The notes beneath the pieces are model-generated. The model was not told where the DNA came from. It did not search any database and saw nothing but the letters and a program-made list of their open reading frames with translations. A program made the position numbers and the translations under genes. A stretch of 20,640 nt of DNA from positions 1 through 20,640 of the forward strand of contig CAMLLD010000098.1 of assembly GCA_946480785.1 (NCBI GenBank), written 5' to 3'. How positions within the stretch are numbered: the stretch's first letter is position 1; every line of letters begins with the position of its first letter. This DNA is from an uncultured Blastocatellia bacterium. Its GTDB lineage: Bacteria > Acidobacteriota > Blastocatellia > Pyrinomonadales > Pyrinomonadaceae. This document shows positions 1-14,459 of the stretch, one piece after another.

Positions 1-197
<197 letters not shown>

Positions 198-209
198 GAT
201 TTAACGACA

Positions 210-362
210 ATGCCACGAGATAACATTGTGCTTCAGTGCGGGATCTGCAAGAGTCGCAACTACGTTACGACCAAGAACAAGAAGACAACGCCTGACCGGT
301 TGGAGTTCAGCAAATTCTGCCGTCGTTGCCGCAAACACACTGATCACAAGGAGACGAAGTAA
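210..362 (+). CDS. rpmG: Large ribosomal subunit protein bL33
   Basis: A 50-codon ORF starts at ATG 210, only 12 bp after the tuf stop. It encodes a small basic protein with two Cys pairs (CGIC near residue 10 and CRRC near residue 37), the zinc-binding form of ribosomal protein L33. The core '[11 protein letters not shown]...[18 protein letters not shown]' is characteristic, and the length of 50 aa matches the family. It sits between tuf and tRNA-Trp/secE, a widespread order. Retention of all four Cys marks the Zn-containing (C+) paralogue. No clear Shine-Dalgarno precedes the ATG. Confidence 0.96.
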   Translation: MPRDNIVLQCGICKSRNYVTTKNKKTTPDRLEFSKFCRRCRKHTDHKETK

Positions 363-386
363 CAGGCCCTCGCGTCTTATTGACGG

Positions 387-462
387 AGGGGTATAGTGTC
401 AACGGTTAGCACGTCGGTCTCCAAAACCGAAAGTCCGGGTTCGAATCCTGGTACCCCTGCCA
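387..462 (+). tRNA. tRNA-Trp (anticodon CCA)
   Basis: A cloverleaf can be drawn by eye. The acceptor stem is AGGGGTA (387-393) with TACCCCT (452-458), followed by discriminator G459 and a chromosomally encoded CCA (460-462). The anticodon stem TCGGT/ACCGA encloses loop CTCCAAA with anticodon CCA, which decodes UGG. The T-arm CCGGG-TTCGAAT-CCTGG includes one G:U pair. A discriminator G is usual for tRNA-Trp. The gene lies between rpmG and secE, a position where tRNA-Trp is found in many bacteria, and is probably processed from the same transcript. Confidence 0.97.
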
Positions 463-476
463 ATTGGATTTGATTT

Positions 477-809
477 ATGGCTGAGACAAAGAATCCAGAT
501 GCGTCGATCGTAACGCCGCGAACGGCGCGCTTCGGTGAGGGTCCGGAAGGCAAACCTGCTCGTCGCGAACGCGGACAGGCTGAGCGCGGAACGAACCGCC
601 TCGGTCAATTCATTCACGACGTGCGGGCGGAGTTGAAACGTGTTTCCTGGCCGCACGCCAAGGAAGTTCAGAACACGACCATCATCACTTTGATAGCGGT
701 GATCTTTTTCGCCGTCTATCTGTTTCTGGTGGATCAGGCTCTGTCGCGGTTGATTGTCGGTTTGGATTGGGTGCTGGAAAAGATTGCCGGGTTTTTGGGC
801 CTCGCCTGA
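477..809 (+). CDS. secE: Preprotein translocase subunit SecE
   Basis: A 110-aa protein starting 15 bp after the tRNA. The conserved SecE cytosolic amphipathic segment is at residues 43-64 (FIHDVRAELKRVSWPHAKEV), followed by a single membrane helix at about 68-88 (TIITLIAVIFFAVYLFLV). SecE clamps SecY in the inner-membrane Sec channel. The first 40 or so residues are a hydrophilic, Arg/Glu/Gly-rich extension not found in minimal single-helix SecE proteins (about 60-65 aa). No shorter ATG start is visible downstream, so the extension is probably real. secE directly upstream of nusG is a near-universal arrangement. The Shine-Dalgarno is weak. Confidence 0.95.
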   Translation: MAETKNPDASIVTPRTARFGEGPEGKPARRERGQAERGTNRLGQFIHDVRAELKRVSWPHAKEVQNTTIITLIAVIFFAVYLFLVDQALSRLIVGLDWVLEKIAGFLGLA

Positions 810-824
810 AGAAAAGAGTTTTAG

Positions 825-1385
825 ATGCTTCAGTGGTTCATTCTTCATACCTACTCGGGACACGAGAAAAAGGTGCGCGACAGTTTGAAGGCGCGCATCC
901 GGGACACCGATCTGCAAAACGAGATTACCGAGGTCCTGGTGCCCACTGAAACCGTGGTCGAGATGCGCGGCAACAAGCGAATCGAGTCTTCGCGCATGTT
1001 TTATCCGGGTTACGTGCTGGTGCAGATTGACTGTGACGAGCGGGGCCACATTCCCGATAACGTGTTTCACATGATCAAGTCGACGCCGAAGGTGACGGGT
1101 TTCGTCGGTGGTCACAATCCGACGCCGCTGACGCCGCAGGAAGTCGATCAGATCGTGAACCAGCAGGCTGAAGCAGCGGAGAAGCCGAAGCCGAAGTTCT
1201 CGTATGCGGCGGGCGAGACGGTGCGAATCAAGTCGGGACCGTTCCAGAGTTTTACCGGCAAGGTGGAAGAAGTTAATGAAGACAAGTCGACGCTGAAGGT
1301 GACGGTGACGATCTTCGGGCGTTCGACGCCGGTTGAGTTGAACTTTCTCGACGTCGAGAAAGTGACGTTTGCGGAAGAAGAGTAA
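825..1385 (+). CDS. nusG: Transcription termination/antitermination factor NusG
   Basis: A 186-aa protein with the NGN domain first ([14 protein letters not shown] at residues 4-17; YPGYVLVQ near 61) and a C-terminal KOW domain from about residue 130 ([11 protein letters not shown]...GKVEEV). NusG binds the clamp of RNA polymerase, suppresses pausing and links polymerase to the ribosome (S10) or Rho. The length is typical. It follows secE by 15 bp and its TAA stop is 2 bp from the rplK ATG, so it is cotranscribed with the ribosomal genes. The chosen ATG is preceded by the purine-rich AAGAAAAGAG. Confidence 0.97.
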   Translation: MLQWFILHTYSGHEKKVRDSLKARIRDTDLQNEITEVLVPTETVVEMRGNKRIESSRMFYPGYVLVQIDCDERGHIPDNVFHMIKSTPKVTGFVGGHNPTPLTPQEVDQIVNQQAEAAEKPKPKFSYAAGETVRIKSGPFQSFTGKVEEVNEDKSTLKVTVTIFGRSTPVELNFLDVEKVTFAEEE

Positions 1386-1387
1386 AA

Positions 1388-1813
1388 ATGGCAAAGAAGA
1401 TTACGGGTTATATCAAGCTACAGGTTCCGGCCGGAAAGGCGAATCCGGCGCCGCCGATCGGTCCGGCGCTCGGTCAGCACGGCGTGAACATCATGGAGTT
1501 CTGCAAAGCCTTCAACGCGAAGACGGCGCAGATGGATCCCGACCTGAAAATCCCGGTCGTGATCACGGTTTTCGCGGATCGCTCGTTCACGTTTGAGACG
1601 AAGACGCCGCCGGCGGCTGACCTGCTGAAGAAAGCGGCGGGCATCTCGGCGGGCTCGGGCAAGCCGAACCGCGAGAAGGTCGGCACGATCTCGAAGGCGA
1701 AGATCGAAGAGATCGCGAAAACGAAACTGCCGGACTTAAATACTACCAACCTCGAGTCCGCGATCAGGACCATAGAGGGTACCGCGAGACAAATGGGTCT
1801 TACGGTTGAGTAG
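1388..1813 (+). CDS. rplK: Large ribosomal subunit protein uL11
   Basis: A 141-aa protein that is a textbook L11. The N-terminal domain carries [20 protein letters not shown] and [16 protein letters not shown], and the C-terminal rRNA-binding domain ends in [17 protein letters not shown]11 binds the GTPase-associated centre of 23S rRNA with L10-L7/L12 and is needed for RelA activation in organisms that have RelA. The length matches the family. The start lies 2 bp after the nusG stop, and the purine-rich end of nusG (GGAAGAAGAG) acts as the Shine-Dalgarno, implying translational coupling. Confidence 0.97.
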   Translation: MAKKITGYIKLQVPAGKANPAPPIGPALGQHGVNIMEFCKAFNAKTAQMDPDLKIPVVITVFADRSFTFETKTPPAADLLKKAAGISAGSGKPNREKVGTISKAKIEEIAKTKLPDLNTTNLESAIRTIEGTARQMGLTVE

Positions 1814-1824
1814 TCGGGAATAAA

Positions 1825-1859
1825 GAGGGAGGGGATGAAACCCCGCTTGCACCTCGGAG
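1825..1859 (+). promoter_or_regulatory. Hairpin with asymmetric internal loop just upstream of the rplA ribosome-binding site
   Basis: In the 52-bp rplK-rplA spacer, GAGG (1825-1828) can pair with CCTC (1852-1855) and GGGG (1831-1834) with CCCC (1841-1844). This leaves a 2-nt 5' bulge (GA), a 7-nt 3' bulge and a 6-nt apical loop. The lower stem ends right at the rplA Shine-Dalgarno GGAG (1856-1859). Ribosomal protein L1 autoregulates its operon by binding short stems separated by an asymmetric loop, so the element could be an L1 target, but the 3' bulge does not obviously match known L1 sites. The structure was drawn by eye. Confidence 0.3.
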
Positions 1860-1865
1860 TAAGTA

Positions 1866-2561
1866 ATGAAGAAACACGGAAAGAAGTATCGGGCTGCGGC
1901 CGAGAAGATTGAAGACGGACGCAAGTACGATCTCGACGGCGGCGTCGCCAAAGTCAAAGAGATCGCGTTCGCAAAGTTTGACGAGACAGTTGAATTGACG
2001 GTGTGGCTGGGCGTTGATCCGCGCAAAGCCGACCAACTCGTGCGCGGCACGATCGTTCTGCCGCACGGGCTCGGCAAGTCGAAAACGGTGCTCGTGATCG
2101 CGCAGGGCGACAAACTGCGCGAAGCGGAAGAAGCGGGCGCTGATTTTGTCGGCGGCGAAGATGTGGTCAACCGCATCAAAGGCGGCTGGACTGATTTCGA
2201 CGCCGTCATTGCAACGCCGGACATGATGCGGCTCGTCGGTCAGCTCGGTAAAGTGCTCGGCCCGCGCGGCCTGATGCCGAACCCGAAGACCGGCACCGTC
2301 ACGCCGGACGTGGCCACGGCCATCAGGGAAACCAAAGCCGGTAAGGTCGAGTATCGTGTCGATAAAACAGGCGTGATTCACGTCGGCGTCGGCAAAGTGT
2401 CGTTTGACGCGCAGAAGTTGCGCGAGAACGCGAAGGCACTGCTCGATGCGGTCGTTAAAGCGAAGCCGGCCACCGCGAAGGGCAAGTACGTGAAGAAAGT
2501 GAATCTTGCTTCGACGATGAGCCCGGGCGTGCTGCTCGACGAAGCGGCGTTCGCGAAATAA
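1866..2561 (+). CDS. rplA: Large ribosomal subunit protein uL1
   Basis: A 231-aa protein with the L1 signature region [20 protein letters not shown] followed by [10 protein letters not shown], and the usual N-terminus [15 protein letters not shown]1 forms the mobile L1 stalk that helps release deacylated tRNA from the E site, and in many bacteria it represses translation of its own rplK-rplA message. Length is typical. ATG 1866 is preceded by GGAG at 1856-1859 with a good spacing. It follows rplK and precedes rplJ by 19 bp, all in one transcription unit. Confidence 0.97.
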   Translation: MKKHGKKYRAAAEKIEDGRKYDLDGGVAKVKEIAFAKFDETVELTVWLGVDPRKADQLVRGTIVLPHGLGKSKTVLVIAQGDKLREAEEAGADFVGGEDVVNRIKGGWTDFDAVIATPDMMRLVGQLGKVLGPRGLMPNPKTGTVTPDVATAIRETKAGKVEYRVDKTGVIHVGVGKVSFDAQKLRENAKALLDAVVKAKPATAKGKYVKKVNLASTMSPGVLLDEAAFAK

Positions 2562-2580
2562 CTCGGAGAGGGCGTAAACA

Positions 2581-3105
2581 ATGAAGAGCAGAGAACAAAA
2601 ACAGCAGGACCTCGAAGCGCTCACCGAGCAATTCAAGAACGCGAAGGCGGCGATGATCGTCGGCTTTCAAAAGATGTCGGTGGCGAAAGACCAGGAGCTG
2701 CGCAATCAGTTGCGCGAGGCAGGCGTCTCCTACGAAGTTGTGAAGAACACTTTGGCGCGGATCGCGTCACAAGGCACTGAGTTCGAGCAGGCGGCCGAGC
2801 ATTTCAAAGGCGTCACCGCGGTGGCGTTGACGGGCGGCGATCCGGTCGGGCTCTCGAAGGCGATTTCGAAGTTCTCGAAAGCGAACCCGGACGTGTTTAC
2901 ATTCAAGGTCGGTATTGTCGAAGGCAAGGTGGTGGCGATTAATGACGTGGAAGCCATCGCGAGTCTGCCTTCGAAGGAAGAATTGATTTCCAAGGTAATG
3001 TTTCTGATCAACTGTCAGGCGCAGCGACTGGTCACGGTCATCAGTGCCGTGCCGCGCAACCTGGCCGTTGTTATCAAACAAATCGGCGAACAAAAGACCG
3101 CTTAG
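2581..3105 (+). CDS. rplJ: Large ribosomal subunit protein uL10
   Basis: A 174-aa protein with the L10 N-terminal rRNA-binding domain (KNAKAAMIVGFQKMSV, then LREAGVSYEVVKNTLARIA) and a C-terminal helix for L7/L12 dimers (MFLINCQAQRLVTVISAVPR onward). It is the base of the ribosomal stalk that recruits translational GTPases. Length is normal. A strong GGAGAGG Shine-Dalgarno lies about 7 nt before the ATG. Only 19 bp separate it from rplA, so the long L10-binding leader that precedes rplJ in Escherichia coli cannot be present here in the same form. Confidence 0.96.
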   Translation: MKSREQKQQDLEALTEQFKNAKAAMIVGFQKMSVAKDQELRNQLREAGVSYEVVKNTLARIASQGTEFEQAAEHFKGVTAVALTGGDPVGLSKAISKFSKANPDVFTFKVGIVEGKVVAINDVEAIASLPSKEELISKVMFLINCQAQRLVTVISAVPRNLAVVIKQIGEQKTA

Positions 3106-3133
3106 GATTTTTGAGGAAGGATAAAAGGTAATC

Positions 3134-3523
3134 ATGGCAGCAACACGCGAAGACGTAATTGAGTTTCTGAAGAGTATGACGCTTTTGGAAGCCTCCCAGC
3201 TCGTGAAAGATCTGGAGGAGACCTTTGGCGTTTCAGCAGCGGCAGCGACCGTGACGGCAGCTCCGGCAGCCGGAGGCGGCGCGGGCGAAACGGCTGCGGC
3301 GGCGGAAGAGAAGACAGAGTTTGATGTCATCCTGCAAGCGGTCGGCGGCAACAAGATCAACGTGATCAAGGTTGTTCGTGAAGTGACGGCGCTCGGTTTG
3401 AAGGAAGCGAAGGATCTGGTAGAAGCCGCCCCCAAGGCTGTAAAGGAAGGCGTTTCGAAGGAAGAAGCTGAGACGATCAAACAGAAGCTGAGCGACGCAG
3501 GCGCGACCGTCGAAGTTAAGTAA
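3134..3523 (+). CDS. rplL: Large ribosomal subunit protein bL12 (L7/L12)
   Basis: A 129-aa acidic protein. The N-terminal dimerisation domain ([28 protein letters not shown]) is followed by an Ala/Gly-rich hinge at about residues 35-57 and the C-terminal factor-binding domain ([20 protein letters not shown], then [20 protein letters not shown]). L7/L12 dimers on L10 contact EF-Tu, EF-G and IF2. The TAA stop at 3521-3523 is the last coding signal before a 287-bp spacer to rpoB. The RBS is the GAGGAAGGA run upstream. Confidence 0.97.
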   Translation: MAATREDVIEFLKSMTLLEASQLVKDLEETFGVSAAAATVTAAPAAGGGAGETAAAAEEKTEFDVILQAVGGNKINVIKVVREVTALGLKEAKDLVEAAPKAVKEGVSKEEAETIKQKLSDAGATVEVK

Positions 3524-3609
3524 TTGCCGATTTCCGATTGCTGAGTGTCGATTTACCTTCGACGTTCGGCAGTCTAACAATTGGCAATCGACAGTTGGCA
3601 ATCGGCAAT
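3523..3609. repeat. Degenerate inverted and tandem repeats in the rplL-rpoB spacer
   Basis: ATTGCCGAT (3523-3531) and ATCGGCAAT (3601-3609) form a perfect 9-bp inverted repeat at the two ends of this stretch. Inside lie shorter variants of the same words: CCGATTGC, GTCGATT and a 14-bp direct repeat CAATTGGCAATCGA / CAGTTGGCAATCGG (3578-3591, 3592-3605; 12 of 14 identical). The whole block could fold as an imperfect hairpin or be a decayed copy of a dispersed intergenic repeat. No coding potential is seen. Its A+T content and word reuse differ from the surrounding genes. Confidence 0.55.
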
Positions 3610-3620
3610 GTAGCCGTCGC

Positions 3621-3649
3621 TTGACACAGGAATAGTTAGTGGCTAAGTT
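3621..3649 (+). promoter_or_regulatory. Possible sigma70-type promoter for rpoBC
   Basis: A perfect -35 hexamer TTGACA (3621-3626) is followed after 17 bp by TAAGTT (3644-3649), which matches the TATAAT consensus at only three positions. Transcription from here would start near 3656, giving a leader of about 155 nt that contains the hairpin at 3720-3748. The perfect -35 and correct spacing are suggestive, and the poor -10 keeps the call tentative. Confidence 0.35.
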
Positions 3650-3702
3650 AAGGGAGTATTGAGGCGCTGGCGTTACTCCCAAAAATTTTAACGGAAGTTC
3701 AG

Positions 3703-3754
3703 CCGCTTACGCGAAACAAGCGGTCAGGGCATTGTGCGCTCTGACCGCCGTTTT
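3703..3754 (+). terminator. Hairpin plus T-run between rplL and rpoB (probable attenuator)
   Basis: GCGGTCAGGGC (3720-3730) pairs with GCTCTGACCGC (3738-3748) through 11 bp including one G:U, with a 7-nt loop, followed by CG and TTTT (3751-3754). It looks like a moderately strong intrinsic terminator lying 56 bp before rpoB. Just upstream, CCGCTT (3703-3708) can pair with AAGCGG (3718-3723), which overlaps the base of the terminator stem, so the two foldings compete at 4 nt. A partial terminator between rplL and rpoB is known in Escherichia coli, where it lowers rpoBC relative to ribosomal gene transcription. By analogy this is an attenuator, not a full stop. Confidence 0.65.
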
Positions 3755-3810
3755 GGCGTCTCTTGAGGTTTTTTGGCAAACGGAACTTAGCAATCCATAA
3801 GGAATCTCAC

Positions 3811-8280
<4,470 letters not shown>

Positions 8281-8296
8281 GCAACGGAGAAAAGAA

Positions 8297-12526
<4,230 letters not shown>

Positions 12527-12540
12527 GCCAGTCTAAAACG

Positions 12541-12582
12541 ATAGGTCCTGTAGGTCTGCTTCGGCCTACAGGACCTATTTCT
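12541..12582 (+). terminator. Intrinsic terminator after rpoC, probably bidirectional
   Basis: ATAGGTCCTGTAGGTC (12541-12556) pairs with GGCCTACAGGACCTAT (12563-12578), a 16-bp stem with one U:G and a 6-nt loop, followed by TTTCT. On the opposite strand the same stem is followed by CGTTTTAG, so it can also end the leftward gene at 12591-12824. It separates two convergent genes, as expected for a shared terminator. The T-run is short on the + side. Confidence 0.8.
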
Positions 12583-12590
12583 ATGCAACG

Positions 12591-12824
12591 TTAGTGTCCT
12601 AAAAATGAACCGAGCAGATCGCGCGGCTGATCTTCCGGCCGGTTTTTAATCCGCTCGCAGTGCTTGCAAATGCTCTTGCTCGCCGGCACGTTCTCCACTA
12701 GCTGCAAGTTACCGGGGACTTTCGCTCCCAACGGAATACGACTAACACGCAACCCGCACAAAGTGTGATAGGCACTGGGCGGCACGAGGTGATAGATTCG
12801 ATTCACAAGTCTTGTTGCGTACAT
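12591..12824 (-). CDS. Small putative zinc-binding protein of unknown function
   Basis: A 77-aa leftward ORF that I do not recognise as a named family. H20-x2-C23 (YHTLCGL) and C53-x2-C56 (ICKHCERIKN) form a plausible four-ligand zinc site with about 29 residues between the pairs. The protein is basic, with no signal peptide or membrane helix. Support for being real: it fills an otherwise empty gap, has paired Cys/His motifs, ends against a terminator-like hairpin and starts 43 bp from a divergent ligase gene. The Shine-Dalgarno is weak (GGCAGG, about 10 nt upstream). It could be a small DNA-associated or regulatory protein, but nothing in the sequence fixes its role. Confidence 0.6.
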   Translation of the reverse strand: MYATRLVNRIYHLVPPSAYHTLCGLRVSRIPLGAKVPGNLQLVENVPASKSICKHCERIKNRPEDQPRDLLGSFLGH

Positions 12825-12845
12825 TGCAGGCGACCTGCCAGCAAC
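12814..12845. other. Nested dyad between divergent small gene and ligase
   Basis: GCAGG-CGA-CCTGC (12826-12838) is flanked by GTTGC (12814-12818) and GCAAC (12841-12845), a two-tier palindrome spanning the start codon of the leftward gene and the upstream region of the ligase. It could be a binding site for a dimeric regulator of both genes, or a 5' hairpin in one transcript. Short dyads like this also arise by chance. Confidence 0.25.
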
Positions 12846-12867
12846 CTAAGTGCCGCCCGTTCCGATA

Positions 12868-13854
12868 ATGGACCTGAAGCAAATTAAAAATCTTCCCGGC
12901 GCGCGTAAAACGGCGATGCCGGAGTTTATTTCGCCGCAACTCGCGACGCTCATGAAAGAGGCGCCACGGGGAAACGAGTGGCTGCACGAGTTGAAATTCG
13001 ACGGCTATCGCTTGCTTTGCCACTTGCATCGCGGGCACGTGCGCCTGTGGACCAGAAATCGAAAAGACTGGACGGACAAGTTTCCGAACGTAGTGAAAGC
13101 TTTGCAGGGTTTGAAGGTGCAGAGCGCGATCCTCGATGCGGAAGTCGTGGCGATGGATAGTTCGGGCCGCAGCAGTTTTCAGATGCTGCAACAGGCGATT
13201 CACAAGACGGCGGGCAAGGGCTTGGTGCTGGAGATCTTCGACTTGATTTATATCGAGGGCTTCAACATTCAGCGCACGCCGCTGGTGGAACGGAAACGCG
13301 TGCTGGAAGAAGTGGTGGCGAGTGTGCGCAGTCATCAGGTGCTGCGTTACAGCGATCACGTTGAAGGCAACGGGGCGAAGTTTTTGAAGCAGGCGTGTGA
13401 CTTCGGGATCGAGGGCATCGTTTCGAAGCTCGCGGATTCGCCGTATGAATCGACGCGCAGTCACAACTGGCAGAAAGTGAAATGTCTGCGGCGGCAGGAG
13501 TTTGTGATCGCGGGCTACACATTGTCTGACAAGGGGCTGCCGTTCAGCTCGCTCGTGCTTGGTGTGTATGAGAAAGGGAAACTGATCTACGCCGGACGCG
13601 TTGGTACCGGGTTTAGCAACAAGCTGCGCGCGGAGTTGAAGAAGATGCTGGATCGCTTGGCGCGTCCGACGAAGCCGTTCGCCGAGATACCGCGCGATCC
13701 GGATCTGCGGCGGGCGATCTGGACCGAACCGAAGCTGGTGGGTGAAGTTGAGTTCAGTGAGTGGACGCAGGACAACGTCATCCGCCACCCGTCTTTTCAG
13801 GGTCTGCGCGAGGACAAGAAAGCGACTGAGGTTATTCGTGAGATTCCTGTTTGA
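12868..13854 (+). CDS. ATP-dependent DNA ligase, LigD-type ligase domain, stand-alone
   Basis: A 328-aa protein from ATG 12868; a GTG at 12850 would add six residues, and neither start has a good Shine-Dalgarno. Nucleotidyltransferase motifs appear in order: motif I LKFDGYR with adenylated K43, motif III LDAEVV (E92), IIIa FDLIYIEG, motif IV EGIVSK (182-187) and motif V WQKVK (201-205). An OB-fold domain follows, ending in RHPSFQGLREDKKA, a sequence typical of LigD ligase domains. Such enzymes seal nicks or ends, usually in non-homologous end joining with Ku. No polymerase or phosphoesterase domain of full LigD is fused here and no Ku gene is visible in the window. Its 3' end overlaps rsmG by 23 bp, tail to tail. 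Confidence 0.9.
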   Translation: MDLKQIKNLPGARKTAMPEFISPQLATLMKEAPRGNEWLHELKFDGYRLLCHLHRGHVRLWTRNRKDWTDKFPNVVKALQGLKVQSAILDAEVVAMDSSGRSSFQMLQQAIHKTAGKGLVLEIFDLIYIEGFNIQRTPLVERKRVLEEVVASVRSHQVLRYSDHVEGNGAKFLKQACDFGIEGIVSKLADSPYESTRSHNWQKVKCLRRQEFVIAGYTLSDKGLPFSSLVLGVYEKGKLIYAGRVGTGFSNKLRAELKKMLDRLARPTKPFAEIPRDPDLRRAIWTEPKLVGEVEFSEWTQDNVIRHPSFQGLREDKKATEVIREIPV

Positions 13855-14434
13855 TTAGATATCGCCTCTCTGACCCTGGAATCAAAAAGGCCTCCGCGTT
13901 TGGAAACTTTTCCTTTAGTTCTTCTCCACCAAACAACAACAGCGTAGATCCGTTCGGTGCCCAGGCCTTTAGTCGAGTGAGTTGGGGGAGGAAGCGATCC
14001 AGCGCCCGGCACGTCACGAAGTCGACCGGCGGCGCCTCAACCTCTTCAAACCGCCGCGCAATGATCGAGGCCGTTCGGCCGACTTCCTTCAACGCCTCCC
14101 GCAAAAACACCGTCTTCTTCTGCGACGACTCGATCAACGTCGCTTCGAGATCCGCTCGCACGATCAGGCACGGAACGATCGGCAACCCCCCGCCTGAGCC
14201 AACGTCTGCTATCTTTGCTCCGTGCGGCAGGTGTTCGAGTAAGATCAACGACTCGAGCACGTGCCGCGTCGCAAACTCTTCCGGCGAGCACGGCGCCACG
14301 AGATGAAGGCGTTCGTTCCAGCGAGTGAGTAAACTACGGTACGCCTCGAGCCGCGCCACCGCGTCCGGCAAAAGCTCGACACCGAAGGCACGCATGTTTG
14401 CGAATAAAGCTTGCTCGAACCGTTCGTTCTGCAT
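13832..14434 (-). CDS. rsmG: 16S rRNA (guanine527-N7)-methyltransferase RsmG
   Basis: A 200-aa leftward protein. The SAM-binding loop DVGSGGGLP is at residues 77-85, preceded by WNERLHLVAP and RHVLESL and followed by LIESSQKKTVFLREALKEVG and the RALD motif, all hallmarks of RsmG/GidB. It methylates G527 in the 530 loop of 16S rRNA with S-adenosylmethionine; loss in other bacteria gives low-level streptomycin resistance. ATG 14434 was chosen because it gives the family's usual length and N-terminus. In-frame ATGs at 14461 and 14521 would add residues that look non-native and would run into the divergent gene. No Shine-Dalgarno is evident. It is normally found near mnmG/parA, which are not seen here. 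Confidence 0.92.
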   Translation of the reverse strand: MQNERFEQALFANMRAFGVELLPDAVARLEAYRSLLTRWNERLHLVAPCSPEEFATRHVLESLILLEHLPHGAKIADVGSGGGLPIVPCLIVRADLEATLIESSQKKTVFLREALKEVGRTASIIARRFEEVEAPPVDFVTCRALDRFLPQLTRLKAWAPNGSTLLLFGGEELKEKFPNAEAFLIPGSERRYLIKQESHE

Positions 14435-14459
14435 GATCAAACTTGAAGAAGCATAGACC

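Noticed and set aside
1835..1912. Short ORF overlapping the rplA start (25 codons from the ATG in the hairpin loop)
   Set aside because: It lacks any family resemblance, its ATG is inside a stable stem-loop, and overlap with rplA explains the open frame.
3763..3810. Longer rpoB start at TTG 3763
   Set aside because: It sits in the T-rich tract after the hairpin with no Shine-Dalgarno; ATG 3811 has AAGGA at a good distance.
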